A DNA stretch of 64,000 nucleotides from Thermomicrobiales bacterium (GCA_019637585.1 JAHBVL010000002.1:310001-374000), one strand, 5' to 3'. Shown: positions 1 to 9,621, counted from the stretch's first letter. Translations and numbers: made by a program. Notes: a model not told the origin generated them from the letters alone.

Positions 1-1
1 C

Positions 2-400
2 CTTCAGCAACGCCATCCTGGCTTGCAGGTCGCCGGCGCCGCAACACCCGGACAGCTCGCCATCGGTCAGGAGGAAGCACCCGACGTCATCGACGCCATC
101 AACCACGCCCAACCCGACATCCTCTGGGTCGGCCTCGGCTGCCCGAAACAAGAATGGTGGACCCACCTGCATCGCCCGCGGCTGCATGTGCCCGTCGTCA
201 TTCCAGTCGGTGCAGCATTCGATTTTCATAGTGGCGCGGTGAAACAAGCGCCGATGTGGATGCAGAGGAATGGGTTGGAGTGGGTGCATCGAACTCTGCA
301 GGACCCATATCGTTTGAGCGGTAGGTACTTGGGATCCGTCAATGCGGTGTGTCGCGAGATATGGCGAGCTCGGTCTGGGTCGGAAAGTCGGGTCCCCTAA
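2..400 (+). CDS. WecG/TagA/CpsF-family glycosyltransferase (C-terminal part, 5' end outside window)
   Basis: The reading frame is open from base 2, so the gene begins left of the window; the TTG at 23 is not its real start. The visible part carries the family's conserved C-terminal features: PDILWVGLGCPKQE, then VGAAFDFHSGAVKQAP and a tail with WMQRNGLEWVHR followed by DPYRL. In this family these enzymes transfer N-acetylmannosamine(-uronate) or a related sugar to a polyprenyl-diphosphate-linked acceptor on the inner membrane face. It is the first of a same-strand series of surface-polysaccharide genes, and the next gene starts within 3 bases of its stop. Family assignment is firm; the sugar cannot be inferred. 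Confidence 0.9.
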   Translation, partial: LQQRHPGLQVAGAATPGQLAIGQEEAPDVIDAINHAQPDILWVGLGCPKQEWWTHLHRPRLHVPVVIPVGAAFDFHSGAVKQAPMWMQRNGLEWVHRTLQDPYRLSGRYLGSVNAVCREIWRARSGSESRVP

Positions 401-403
401 TTG

Positions 404-1216
404 ATGGAACCTCAATGTGGCCTCGTCTACGATGTCGGTATGAACACGGGCCAAGACACCTGCTACTACTTGGCTAGGGGCTATGAAGTTATCGGAATAG
501 AGGCGGATCCTCGATTGGTCGACGAGTGCAAGCAAGATTTCCAGCAGGACATCACCTCTGGTCGATTGACAGTCATTGAAGGCGCAATCGCCCCCGTGGC
601 GCTAGGAGACCACATTCGCCTTTTCACGAATGAGCTTTCCGTGTGGAACTCTATTGACGAACAATGGGCAAATAGTCGTGGATCAGTTAACAGCGTCGCA
701 GTACCCAGAGTTGATCTCGAATCAGTGATTCGGGACCATGGTTTGCCTGTCTATATGAAGATCGACATTGAAGGAGCCGATGAGTACGCGCTTTCGGTTC
801 TGCGAGAAACCGATCTGGTTCCGCCAATGCTTTCGGTGGAGTCAAACAAGACGGACTACGAGTTGCTGAGAAAAGAAATCGAGGCCCTGTCAGATCTCGG
901 TTACATCAAGTTCCGAGCCGTACAACAGGCATGGGTTCAGAAAACTCAAATCGCTTGGACTGACTCGACAGGGACAACAAGGTCCTTCAGATTTCTGAGA
1001 GACAGTTCCGGGCCATTTGGAGATGACTTGAGGCAACCTTGGCGGTCAAAGGACGAAGTCCTATCAGATTATCGGGCGATTTTTGACGATTATCGAAGAT
1101 GGGGAGATGGTTCGTGCTTTGCTCGGAGTGCGTTTGGCAGCAACGTTGTGGCGGGACTCAGCAAACTAGTGCGCCGTCCGCTTGCCGGATGGTATGACAC
1201 ACATTGCATGCTCTAG
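404..1216 (+). CDS. FkbM-family SAM-dependent methyltransferase (first of two)
   Basis: A 270-residue FkbM-type methyltransferase. The SAM-binding motif I is at the extreme N-terminus (VYDVGMNTGQDT, residues ~8-19), followed by the acidic end of strand 2 (GIEAD), and the FkbM signature KIDIEGADEYAL lies near residue 120. FkbM enzymes O-methylate sugars or other hydroxyls; here the context makes a glycan or lipid-linked oligosaccharide the likely acceptor. The ATG at 404 follows the upstream TAA directly (TTG at 401 is an alternative start). The motif begins unusually close to the N-terminus. Base composition is less GC-rich than in the housekeeping half of the window. Confidence 0.85.
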   Translation: MEPQCGLVYDVGMNTGQDTCYYLARGYEVIGIEADPRLVDECKQDFQQDITSGRLTVIEGAIAPVALGDHIRLFTNELSVWNSIDEQWANSRGSVNSVAVPRVDLESVIRDHGLPVYMKIDIEGADEYALSVLRETDLVPPMLSVESNKTDYELLRKEIEALSDLGYIKFRAVQQAWVQKTQIAWTDSTGTTRSFRFLRDSSGPFGDDLRQPWRSKDEVLSDYRAIFDDYRRWGDGSCFARSAFGSNVVAGLSKLVRRPLAGWYDTHCML

Positions 1217-1217
1217 T

Positions 1218-2030
1218 ATGGTTAGTTCAAGAATTTCAGTTATCAGTCAAAGCAATATACGTAGAGCGCATCAAGCCAAGGACGCTGTTCGGAGCTTCAG
1301 GAACTGGCCCGCCGTGTTCCTGAACTACCTGCGTCCGGAGAGCACGTCGGCAACCGTTGTATACCGCCTACGGAACGGCGTGGAGTTTGAAATGCCGAAG
1401 GGGCGTATCAGTGTGGCGCTGTTAAGCGAGATTGTTCTTGAGAACAACTACTGTCCTATCCCGTGGTTTTCTCCGCAACCTGGTTGGACCGTCGCCGACT
1501 TAGGAGCGCATGTCGGGGTTTGGAGCTTGTATGTGGCCAGTCAAAGCCAAGACATCAAGATACATGCATTTGAACCTTCCTCTTTTAGTCGGTCTCTCCT
1601 GACCAAGAATGTCCACAGAAACAAATTCAAGAATGTGTTGATACATGCGAATGCTGTCGCTGACTTCGACGGGAATCAGGCATTCCTGGAAGAAGGAAGT
1701 ACTTGGGGATATCGGCTCAATGGAAGCGGCGGGAACATGAATCAGTCCCGCTACTCCGTGGATGCAGTTAGTTTAAAGACTCTCTTGTCGCGTACTGGAC
1801 CCCTTGACCTCGCCAAGATGGACATCGAGGGCATGGAACTAGCAGCCCTCATGGCGTCATCGCCAGAGACGCTACAAATGGTTTCCCGAATAGCGATGGA
1901 GTATCACGCCGTTGAGCACCAAACGGCGGCAGAGGTTGGCTCGTGTATCAGTGCCAAACTTCTGGGGGCTGGTTTTAGGACGTTGATAGACCAGCAAAGG
2001 CACTACCTCTTTGCTTGGCGGGATCCGTAG
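1218..2030 (+). CDS. FkbM-family SAM-dependent methyltransferase (second)
   Basis: A second, diverged FkbM methyltransferase of about 270 residues. Motif I is VADLGAHVGVWSLYVA (about residue 93), followed by HAFEPSS for the SAM ribose contact and the signature KMDIEGMEL in the C-terminal half. An open frame extends back to TTG 1182 inside the previous gene, but the ATG at 1218 sits immediately after that gene's TAG and is the simpler start. Tandem FkbM genes suggest two methylation steps on the glycan. The two proteins share the fold signature but little else by eye, so recent duplication looks unlikely. Confidence 0.85.
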   Translation: MVSSRISVISQSNIRRAHQAKDAVRSFRNWPAVFLNYLRPESTSATVVYRLRNGVEFEMPKGRISVALLSEIVLENNYCPIPWFSPQPGWTVADLGAHVGVWSLYVASQSQDIKIHAFEPSSFSRSLLTKNVHRNKFKNVLIHANAVADFDGNQAFLEEGSTWGYRLNGSGGNMNQSRYSVDAVSLKTLLSRTGPLDLAKMDIEGMELAALMASSPETLQMVSRIAMEYHAVEHQTAAEVGSCISAKLLGAGFRTLIDQQRHYLFAWRDP

Positions 2031-3368
2031 TTGATACGTATGGTCCTCATACCCGGAGAACCGTTCTTGGGAATGCGCCAGACTCGAACTCGACTCAAAC
2101 TCAGTCTTCCCATTGGCTATTCGATTCTAGACCAGATTGTGATCTCTCTATCTAGTCTCGCCGTCACACTTGTCTTGGTCAGGCATCTGTCTCTCAACCA
2201 ATTCGGGATCCATACAATATTGACTTCTGTCGTACTGTTCTCGCTCTCGATCCAAAACTCCCTAATTGCCTCTCCATTGGCGTATTTTGGCGCTGCTTTG
2301 CGGCCCTCACAGTTCAGATCTCTTGCGGCTCGAGCATTCGGTCTACAGTTCCTAGTCATGGCGACTTCTGCGTCAATTCTTCTGTCGGGAGCAGGACTCA
2401 CCGCGCTCAGGTTTCCAGAATTCTGGGCCCCTTTTCTCACGGTGACCTTTTCATGTGCTAGTCTGCAGATACACGAATTTTTCCGGAGATTATTCTATGT
2501 TCGACGGAAACCAGCGTTGGCTTTGTTGGTCGATTTGGTTTGTTACGGGGCCACACCACTGATCATAGTATTGCTTGCTGTGACCGATGACCTGACTCTC
2601 ACGACGGCGCTCTTATCTTCGGGAGTCATCGCCTTGATCGCAGCGCTGCTCGGATACACCATTGCGGAAAGAGATGAATACTTCTCTCTGTCCTTTCGAG
2701 TGTCCACAGAGATTGTCAAGTCATTCTGGATCTACGGCAGATGGTTGGTCGCCTCCGGGTTGGCAATGTGGGCTTCCTCGCAGCTCTATCCAGTTCTTGC
2801 AGCGGGTTTGGTGGATATCGAGGCGGCCGGTGGACTGAGGGCCAGTTTTATGGTGTTTGCTCCTTTGCTCATCGTTTCGAGGGCATTCGACGCGTATTTT
2901 GGACCCCGAGCGGCCTCCAGTTACCAGTTGAACGGAACCGGTTCCCTAAACAGATTGCTGAAGCGCGTCTCCGTTGCCGTCGGCATTGTTAGTCTGATGG
3001 GATGCGCGATTGCGCTGCCTATCGCGGAGGGACCGGCTGTTTCGTTCCTGGGAAGTGGCTTCCAAGACTATGGCTGGCTCCTCTTGCCTGCCGCCCTATC
3101 AACCGGACTTGCTGCGTTCGGGAGTATCGCGGACATTGGGCTAAGGGCAGTTGGCAAAACTCGCTCGATTTTCGCGGCGTATGCGATCGCCTCCGTTTTC
3201 GCACTTACGGCAGGTGTTGTACTTACGCAGCGTTACCAACTCCGTGGCCTCGCAGCAAATGTGATCGTCCATGGAATCATCCTTGCAGGAGTAAAGTGGG
3301 GATCCTACATTCGACTCATGCGTCCTAAATTTTCGGAAAGTCAGCAATGCCAGATTCCCACACCGTAG
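2031..3368 (+). CDS. Wzx-type polysaccharide flippase (MATE/MOP superfamily)
   Basis: A polytopic membrane protein of 445 residues or slightly less. Hydrophobic segments run through its whole length, about 12 helices, with the family-typical N-terminal helix pair (SILDQIVISLSSLAVTLVLV and RHLSLNQFG). It would flip undecaprenyl-diphosphate-linked repeat units to the outer face of the membrane, feeding the O-antigen-ligase-like protein encoded at 8134. The first codon could be TTG 2031, ATG 2040 or ATG 2073; no ribosome site clearly decides. Its 3' end overlaps the next gene by 22 bases, indicating translational coupling. The lipid-linked substrate is inferred from context. Confidence 0.82.
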   Translation: MIRMVLIPGEPFLGMRQTRTRLKLSLPIGYSILDQIVISLSSLAVTLVLVRHLSLNQFGIHTILTSVVLFSLSIQNSLIASPLAYFGAALRPSQFRSLAARAFGLQFLVMATSASILLSGAGLTALRFPEFWAPFLTVTFSCASLQIHEFFRRLFYVRRKPALALLVDLVCYGATPLIIVLLAVTDDLTLTTALLSSGVIALIAALLGYTIAERDEYFSLSFRVSTEIVKSFWIYGRWLVASGLAMWASSQLYPVLAAGLVDIEAAGGLRASFMVFAPLLIVSRAFDAYFGPRAASSYQLNGTGSLNRLLKRVSVAVGIVSLMGCAIALPIAEGPAVSFLGSGFQDYGWLLLPAALSTGLAAFGSIADIGLRAVGKTRSIFAAYAIASVFALTAGVVLTQRYQLRGLAANVIVHGIILAGVKWGSYIRLMRPKFSESQQCQIPTP

Positions 3369-4357
3369 TGCCTAGAGAGCGAGACAATCTAGCAGGCCCA
3401 GATACAGCGACTTCTATTCCACTACTTTCAGTGGTGATGCCGGTCCTGAATGCTGAACTCTATCTGCGAGAAGCAGTGGAGTCCGTCCTCGATCAATCGT
3501 TCACCGATTTCGAGCTTCTAGTCGTCGACAATGGCTCGACTGATGCGACGATGGACATTGTTTCTCAACTCGCTGAACGTGACTCAAGGATCACGAGCTT
3601 AATCTGTACTGAACCCGGAGTAGCGTTTGCTCTCAATGCAGGATTGGACGCATCTAGAGGTGACTGGATTGCACGCATGGATGCAGACGATATCGCACAT
3701 CCTGAAAGATTCGAGCGACAACTCTCGTTCTTGCGTCAGAATCCAGATACCACGCTGGTGAGCACACATGCGTGGATGGTTGGGCCGACAGGAAAAGTGG
3801 TTGGCGCATCGGAATTTGGACCCAGAAGTCGTACAGAATTTCGCGACATGGCGAATCGAGTGGATGTGAGGCTGCTCCATCCGTCGGTCATTTTCAAACG
3901 GCAAGTGATCATCGATGTCGGGAAGTATCCAGTCGACTATCCCTACAGCGAAGACTTCGCACTCTGGAGTCGTCTGGCAGAGAGCAATTACACTATGCTT
4001 ACGATACCCGAGAAGTTGCTCTACTATCGTGTTCATGATGGATCAATTGGATCGGCGAGGATTCGACAGCAAACGGAGTCGGCGGCGCTAGTCAGGGAGA
4101 ACGTTCAACGCGCGAGAGCAGGACTCCCATCGCTCACTCTGGAGTCGTTCCGGGCTCAGAGAAATCAACAGCCGTATTGGAGAAGAATTAGGCGAGAGAT
4201 CAGGCTGCAAAGCAGAATCGCCTACCGCCGTGGAGGTGGTCTCATTTCGAGTGGTGAAAGGAAGGGATATTTGTGGCTGTTGGCCAGCGCGTTGCTATGG
4301 CCGCCGCTGCCGATTCAACGGTTGAGAAGGCAAGTGTTTGGTCGAGCCAAGCCATGA
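3347..4357 (+). CDS. Family 2 glycosyltransferase
   Basis: A 336-residue inverting GT-A glycosyltransferase. It shows SVVMPVLNAELYLREAV near residue 28, VVDNGSTD for UDP-sugar binding near residue 60, the metal-binding MDADD near residue 111, and a later PYSEDFALWSRL segment of the ED-W acceptor/catalytic type. It probably adds one sugar to the lipid-linked repeat unit on the cytoplasmic side of the membrane. The ATG at 3347 lies within the flippase gene, and the stop codon overlaps the next start (ATGA at 4354). Donor and linkage cannot be read from sequence. Confidence 0.9.
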   Translation: MPDSHTVVPRERDNLAGPDTATSIPLLSVVMPVLNAELYLREAVESVLDQSFTDFELLVVDNGSTDATMDIVSQLAERDSRITSLICTEPGVAFALNAGLDASRGDWIARMDADDIAHPERFERQLSFLRQNPDTTLVSTHAWMVGPTGKVVGASEFGPRSRTEFRDMANRVDVRLLHPSVIFKRQVIIDVGKYPVDYPYSEDFALWSRLAESNYTMLTIPEKLLYYRVHDGSIGSARIRQQTESAALVRENVQRARAGLPSLTLESFRAQRNQQPYWRRIRREIRLQSRIAYRRGGGLISSGERKGYLWLLASALLWPPLPIQRLRRQVFGRAKP

Positions 4358-5673
4358 CCTTGGATTCAACGGTGCTTCTCAGGACTGCAATCAGTTCTGT
4401 CCTCGCTAGCGACATCCCATTTTGCATCATGCATGACAAGAGAACGGCGGAGGAGAGCACCGGTTCAGAAGTCGACTGCCTGACCTCCAAGGCTTTTGTC
4501 TTGACGTCCTTTGCAGACGCACTGGACAGCGGCGACACGATGTTGGTTCAGTCACTTCAGCGCCAGATAGACGGGTGCGTGTATATCATCACGCCCCGCT
4601 GTTCTCCGGGCGCGACCTACTTGTGGCTCGATGTGTACGGCGACTATCGATTAGGCCGACACGTTCTCTACACTTCGGCCGAAATATTAGCCTCGTCTCA
4701 GGTTATTGGAGACTACACCGTTCCTGCGCCGGGGGTCGATTTCATTATGTATTTGACCAAGAAACTGTTTCTCGGATTTACCAAGGCGAGCGATTTCTCA
4801 AGGTTGTCTGAACTCTACAACATCGATTCCAATGAGGCGTTCAAAGAAGTTAGCCGATTCTGGTGCACCTCCTCGGCGGAAAGAATCGCCGAATGCGCAT
4901 CAACGGGTGACTGGCGTGAGATTGCCAAGAACTCGAAAGAGTACCTAAAGGAGTTGATAGCAAATTGTCGCACCGAGTTGCTTCCCGGTGTTCGATACTT
5001 TGCGTGCGAGTCGTACCGTCAATTTAGCCGCGTCACTCGACCCGCCGGATTGCACGTCGTCTTTCTTGGGCCAGATGGTGTTGGCAAGACAACAGTCGCC
5101 GATGCCGTCACGGCTCGGATATCCCCAGCGTTCCGGCGTACTCAACGAGAGCATTTCGCACCAAGGCTACTTCGAAGGGCTTCCAGCGACTCGGAAGTCC
5201 AGTATCCTCACAGCCTTGCACCGCGAAGTCGTGTCGCGTCGGCGGGCAAGACTCTTTATTGGCTGGCAGACTTTTCCTTGGGGCACGTCCTTCGAATCCG
5301 GCCCGCTTTAGTTCGCTCCACCTTGATCGTCCGCGATCGCTACATCCATGATGTTCGAGTCGACCCTCGAAGGTATCGCTACGGCGGTCCCGAAGGTCCT
5401 CTCCGCATCATCGAGCAAATTATCCCAAATCCCGACCTATTCATCGTTCTCGATGCCCCTCCCGAGGTCATCCACGAACGCAAGCAAGAAGTCCCGTTCG
5501 AAGAGTTGAAGCGTCAATGCCAAGCATACCGAGACTTCGCCAATCGGACGCCCAATACGATTCTTGTCGATGCGTCAAAATCCGTAGACGAAGTATCCGC
5601 CGAGATCTCCAGTCATTTACTCAATTACTTGGCGAAGCGGGTCCGCAGACGATTGAAGCTGGACAACAGGTGA
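4354..5673 (+). CDS. NTase-like domain fused to a thymidylate-kinase-like P-loop kinase
   Basis: A 439-residue two-domain protein. The C-terminal half is a P-loop kinase with Walker A GPDGVGKTT at residues 239-247, VRDRYIHD as the DRY-type motif and LFIVLDAPPEVIHERK as the lid region, resembling dTMP/nucleotide kinases. The N-terminal 220 residues contain GSEVDCL and LWLDVYG, which look like the split acidic motif of a nucleotidyltransferase-like fold; that reading is an inference. ATG 4354 overlaps the previous stop as ATGA; an upstream in-frame TTG at 4273 is less likely. The following gene overlaps by one base. Such kinases occur in polysaccharide loci, but substrates are unknown to me. 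Confidence 0.72.
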   Translation: MTLDSTVLLRTAISSVLASDIPFCIMHDKRTAEESTGSEVDCLTSKAFVLTSFADALDSGDTMLVQSLQRQIDGCVYIITPRCSPGATYLWLDVYGDYRLGRHVLYTSAEILASSQVIGDYTVPAPGVDFIMYLTKKLFLGFTKASDFSRLSELYNIDSNEAFKEVSRFWCTSSAERIAECASTGDWREIAKNSKEYLKELIANCRTELLPGVRYFACESYRQFSRVTRPAGLHVVFLGPDGVGKTTVADAVTARISPAFRRTQREHFAPRLLRRASSDSEVQYPHSLAPRSRVASAGKTLYWLADFSLGHVLRIRPALVRSTLIVRDRYIHDVRVDPRRYRYGGPEGPLRIIEQIIPNPDLFIVLDAPPEVIHERKQEVPFEELKRQCQAYRDFANRTPNTILVDASKSVDEVSAEISSHLLNYLAKRVRRRLKLDNR

Positions 5674-8132
5674 TGTCCGATTGGCGGCTATTCGCCTGGA
5701 AAGCTCTCCTCCCGGAAAACGCTTCGATAAGCATTCATGGGCTGCCCGACGACGAAACAAGTGACTCTCACACTCGATCGGCCGTGGGGCCCTGCGGGAT
5801 GGCCTGCTACGGGGAACCATCCAACTGTTCAATCAATGAATTCCAGTTCTATTACCGATTCGCCATCTTGCCTGGATTCGACGATCCGCGCCGCTTTATC
5901 CCGCTCGACAACTCACAGGTTGCTCGTGGCTCGCTCTCCCTTTACGAGCCATTCCAGGACCGCGCTCGGATGATGCGTCAAGGCGCCTTGCTGGCGACTA
6001 GACTCCCCCGACGCATCTGGCGCTCCAGGCAACTCACCCTTTCTCTCTCGTCGCCATTGATCATCGAAGAATCCGTCCGTCGCGTGCTGGATGATGAATC
6101 GTTTGCCTATGCCATCCTTCCCGGTCATCCTGAGAATCCCGGCAAGGTGACAGTCGCCGTACTCGATTTAGAGGGCACGCTGAGAGCGATCTGCCGAGTA
6201 GCCACCGACAGCTCTGGCTCCGAACGCGTGCGTACTGAAGCTCGAGTCCTGGAGGCACTCTCTGCAAACCCTCGCATGGTAGGTATTGCTCCCTACTTGC
6301 TGGCTCTCGAGGAAGCGCATGGCAAGCTCATCTCAATCCAGTCGGCTTTGCCCGGAAGTCGTCCTGAGGCGAATTGGTCTCCTCTTCACGAAGAGGTTCT
6401 GGCAGCGCTGGAGTCTGAGGAGGTCCGACCACTGCGGGAGAGTGAAACAGTCTCGCTTTTGCAGAATTCGATCTCCGGTCAGGGTGATGTTGCCAGGGAA
6501 CTACACGACGCCTTACAGGCGATCCTCTCGGATCATGGTGACGACCTCGTTCCCCGTGTCATCGAACATGGCGATTTCGCGCCGTGGAACCTCAAGTCGC
6601 ACCTTGATCGGCTGGCAGCATTCGACTGGGAATTCGCCACGCAAGACGGGCTACCGCTTGTGGATCGTGTGCACTTTGAACTACAGAAAAACCTCTTGCT
6701 CGATCATGGTCCGCTTGAGGCTGGCCTCCCGCGGCTTGAAGCTGTTGTCAAGCGTTCTCCCCTCCCCGAGAGAATCTCCAGGGCACTGGTTCAATTGGGC
6801 ATTCTCAAGTTGGCCAGTCGAGAACTTCCTAATCGCAACTGGGTGCATCTTCGTGAACTCCTGAACATGTGCTCCGCAGTCAGTCCCGCGTCTAGTCGGC
6901 GAAGAACTCGGGTTCTCATGTCGGCGTACGCTTGTGAGCCCGGACGCGGATCAGAGCCGGCAGTCGGTTGGAACTGGGCGGTGCAGGCGGCAAATCACTC
7001 TGACGTATGGGTCGTCACCCGAGCAAACAACCGGGAAGTGATCGACGCCGAGCTATCTAAGAGCCCTCAGCCTAACCTCCGATTCATCTATCACGACTTG
7101 CCCACGGTCATCCAATGTCTGAAAAAGCGTTCGGGATTTGTCCAGGCATACTATTACGTTTGGCAACTCTCTGCGATTCCTCTTGCTCGGCGATTGGAGA
7201 GAGAACTTGAAATAGATGTCGGTCACCACGTGACATTCGTGAGCTGCCGCTTTCCCAGCTTTTTGGCATTCATCCAGGCACCATTGGTTTGGGGACCAAT
7301 TGCCGGTCTCGACGAACCGCCTTCGTGGGCTTTTCGAGATTATCCCACCCGAAATCGCTTGAGTCATAGATTGCGCAGACTGAGCAACCGCTCGCTTCAG
7401 TTCGATCCATTCGTACGGCACACGATGAGGAAGGCGTCGATCATCCTAGCCGCAACTTCAGCCAATAGGAATGGACTGCCCAGCTTTGCCGCCGTGAAAG
7501 CGCGAATAGAACCAGCAGTAGGGATTACCCCACCCGCTAGTGATTTCAATCGCGAACGGGAGTTCAGCGAAACACGCCTGCTATATGTAGGCAATCTCCT
7601 CTACTTGAAAGGATTGCGATTTCTGCTGTTATCCATTGCGGCTCTGGGCAGGAACGTTGGAGAGATTCGTCTCACTGTCGTCGGCACGGGCCCCGAGGAA
7701 GCAAGCCTGAAGCTTCTTGCCCATGAACTTAGGATCGGTCACGTGGTCGATTTTGTTGGCAAGCTGCCGTACTCAGAGGTTCAGTCGCTCTATCGACGGC
7801 ACGACATTCTCGTGTTTCCGAGTCTTCAGGATTCCGGAGGATTTGTCGTCTTGGAGGCTGCAAGCTACGGTTTGCCAATCATCTGCATGAACGTTGGAGG
7901 CCCGGCCCAGATCGTAAACACTTCGATGGGCATCGTAATTGACATTCAGGATCCACAGCAGATGATCAGAGATCTGGCGAACGCTATTGGAACGCTCGCA
8001 AGCGACATCTCACTTTCGCAGTCACTTGGTGAAAACGCCCGGAAAACTGTAGGTGAACGATACTCTTGGCACAGACTGGCGGACTTACTGCCTGACATGT
8101 ACGAGAGAGCACTATCTCAGACATCTACTTAG
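5673..8132 (+). CDS. Fusion of APH-like kinase and family 4 glycosyltransferase
   Basis: An 819-residue fusion. Residues ~1-400 contain an aminoglycoside-phosphotransferase-type kinase: the Brenner motif HGDFAPWN at 299-306 and the metal-binding AFDWEF about 20 residues later. From ~410 a GT-B glycosyltransferase begins (VLMSAYACEPGRGSEP, residue ~416). It ends in a GT4 donor-binding half with LLYVGNLLYLKGLRFLL, VGTGPEEASL and FPSLQDSGGFVVLEAASYG. ATG 5673 shares one base with the preceding TGA. No stop or frameshift separates the domains, although an internal ATG at 6918 could start the second one alone. The kinase substrate is probably a sugar or polyol of the glycan; this is inference from location. 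Confidence 0.82.
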   Translation: MSDWRLFAWKALLPENASISIHGLPDDETSDSHTRSAVGPCGMACYGEPSNCSINEFQFYYRFAILPGFDDPRRFIPLDNSQVARGSLSLYEPFQDRARMMRQGALLATRLPRRIWRSRQLTLSLSSPLIIEESVRRVLDDESFAYAILPGHPENPGKVTVAVLDLEGTLRAICRVATDSSGSERVRTEARVLEALSANPRMVGIAPYLLALEEAHGKLISIQSALPGSRPEANWSPLHEEVLAALESEEVRPLRESETVSLLQNSISGQGDVARELHDALQAILSDHGDDLVPRVIEHGDFAPWNLKSHLDRLAAFDWEFATQDGLPLVDRVHFELQKNLLLDHGPLEAGLPRLEAVVKRSPLPERISRALVQLGILKLASRELPNRNWVHLRELLNMCSAVSPASSRRRTRVLMSAYACEPGRGSEPAVGWNWAVQAANHSDVWVVTRANNREVIDAELSKSPQPNLRFIYHDLPTVIQCLKKRSGFVQAYYYVWQLSAIPLARRLERELEIDVGHHVTFVSCRFPSFLAFIQAPLVWGPIAGLDEPPSWAFRDYPTRNRLSHRLRRLSNRSLQFDPFVRHTMRKASIILAATSANRNGLPSFAAVKARIEPAVGITPPASDFNREREFSETRLLYVGNLLYLKGLRFLLLSIAALGRNVGEIRLTVVGTGPEEASLKLLAHELRIGHVVDFVGKLPYSEVQSLYRRHDILVFPSLQDSGGFVVLEAASYGLPIICMNVGGPAQIVNTSMGIVIDIQDPQQMIRDLANAIGTLASDISLSQSLGENARKTVGERYSWHRLADLLPDMYERALSQTST

Positions 8133-8133
8133 A

Positions 8134-9621
8134 ATGATGATTCGCGCTTTACCCTCAGCCGTACGTGATACTCGGGTTTTTGGCGCCCTGGTACTCCTAC
8201 TCTGTGCTGCAGTCGCGCTCATATCTTCATACAATTTGGCGCTCGGCCTCATTGTTTCGGTATCCGCACTCGCAGCTTGTCTTCTGGCGGTAGTGATCGA
8301 CCGAGTCGATGCAGTTTTTTTCGTATCGATTTCGATCAGTTTACTTGGATACATGTTCCTGGATAGGGGATTTGCTTACTTCGGGCTTCCGCCAATCCAT
8401 GTTGGTGAGTTGCTATTGGGGCTCGCCTTACTTGCGGTTGTTTCGCATGCTGAGTTCATCCCGGTGTCCCTGCCCGTCGTGCTTCTGGGTGCGTTTATGG
8501 CTCTTGGGGCCGTGCGAACTGTTCCGTTCATTACTCACTATGGAATTGATGCGTTTCGTGATGGAATGATCTGGGGGTACGCCTTCTTTGCGCTGGCAAT
8601 TGTTGCGGTTGCTTCCACAGAGAGGATCAAGGAACTTTGCATTCGATACAAATCAGCCCTAAGTCCTTTCGCGGTTTGGGTTCCAATGGCACTGATCCTC
8701 CAACAGAGCTTTTCCAATCTTTTGCCATCATCTCCCTTCTCGAATGTGCCGATCCTCAGCGCCAAGCCGGGAAGTTTCGGAGTTCACCTATCAGGAATCG
8801 CCGCGTTTGTATTGGCAGGCGTGATGGTCAACCAGACAAGCCCAGGAGATAAATCCGTCCCAAGGTATTTTTGGCCTCTTTGGTTTGTGGGATTCTTGTT
8901 TGTCGCATCACAGACGCGAGGCGGATTTCTTGCTGTAGCCGGGGCGCTTGGTGTCGCGCTGCTTCTCTTTCCCTCGCTCCGCTTCTTCCAAGCGGCGTTG
9001 GCAATGATCTTCCTGGCAGTGATATTCACGGCCATAAATCCGGAGGTCGACATCGGCCGAAACCGAACCGTTTCCCCACGGCAGATAGGCTCGAACGTCG
9101 TGAGCATATTCGATCGCTCCGAAGGTGGCAGGCTTCAAGGAACTGTCGACTTTCGACTCGAGTGGTGGGGCAGGATCGTGGACTACACATTTCGCGGACC
9201 CTATTTTTGGACCGGAAAGGGCTTTGGGGTCAACCTTTCAGTTGCAGACGGTGTATCCATTGAGGAGGACGTACGAGCACCTCACAATTCTCACATCACA
9301 ATTCTCGCACGCATGGGCGTCCCCGGGCTGATGCTTTGGATCGCGTTCAATCTTGCACTTGCGATCGCACTTTTAAAGGTGATTCGCAGCCGAAAGCCCG
9401 GTATCGACCCTTGGTTGTCGGCAGTCGCCGGATGGTTACTCATGTACTGGCTGGCGATGATGATCAACACCGCCTTCGATCCCTACCTGGAGGGTCCGCA
9501 GGGCGGAATCTGGTATTGGTCTGTTGTCGGTCTTTCGTTGGCGGTCATCCAGATCGCAAGGACAACGGAGCCCGCGCCGGCCAGCCGCCGCCCTCGGCGA
9601 CATCTGACCCCAAGGGTGTGA
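8134..9621 (+). CDS. O-antigen ligase/polymerase family membrane protein (WaaL/Wzy-like)
   Basis: A 495-residue polytopic membrane protein. It has the family arrangement: a run of N-terminal helices, an SQTRGGFLAVAGALGVALLL segment containing the conserved TRG arginine, a large external loop with FRLEWWGRIVDY and the family histidine in APHNSHI, then closing helices. It would polymerise repeat units or ligate the finished chain to its carrier on the outer membrane face. ATG 8134 is two bases past the previous stop; the longer frame from 8053 only overlaps that gene. Polymerase and ligase roles cannot be told apart from sequence alone. Confidence 0.85.
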   Translation: MMIRALPSAVRDTRVFGALVLLLCAAVALISSYNLALGLIVSVSALAACLLAVVIDRVDAVFFVSISISLLGYMFLDRGFAYFGLPPIHVGELLLGLALLAVVSHAEFIPVSLPVVLLGAFMALGAVRTVPFITHYGIDAFRDGMIWGYAFFALAIVAVASTERIKELCIRYKSALSPFAVWVPMALILQQSFSNLLPSSPFSNVPILSAKPGSFGVHLSGIAAFVLAGVMVNQTSPGDKSVPRYFWPLWFVGFLFVASQTRGGFLAVAGALGVALLLFPSLRFFQAALAMIFLAVIFTAINPEVDIGRNRTVSPRQIGSNVVSIFDRSEGGRLQGTVDFRLEWWGRIVDYTFRGPYFWTGKGFGVNLSVADGVSIEEDVRAPHNSHITILARMGVPGLMLWIAFNLALAIALLKVIRSRKPGIDPWLSAVAGWLLMYWLAMMINTAFDPYLEGPQGGIWYWSVVGLSLAVIQIARTTEPAPASRRPRRHLTPRV

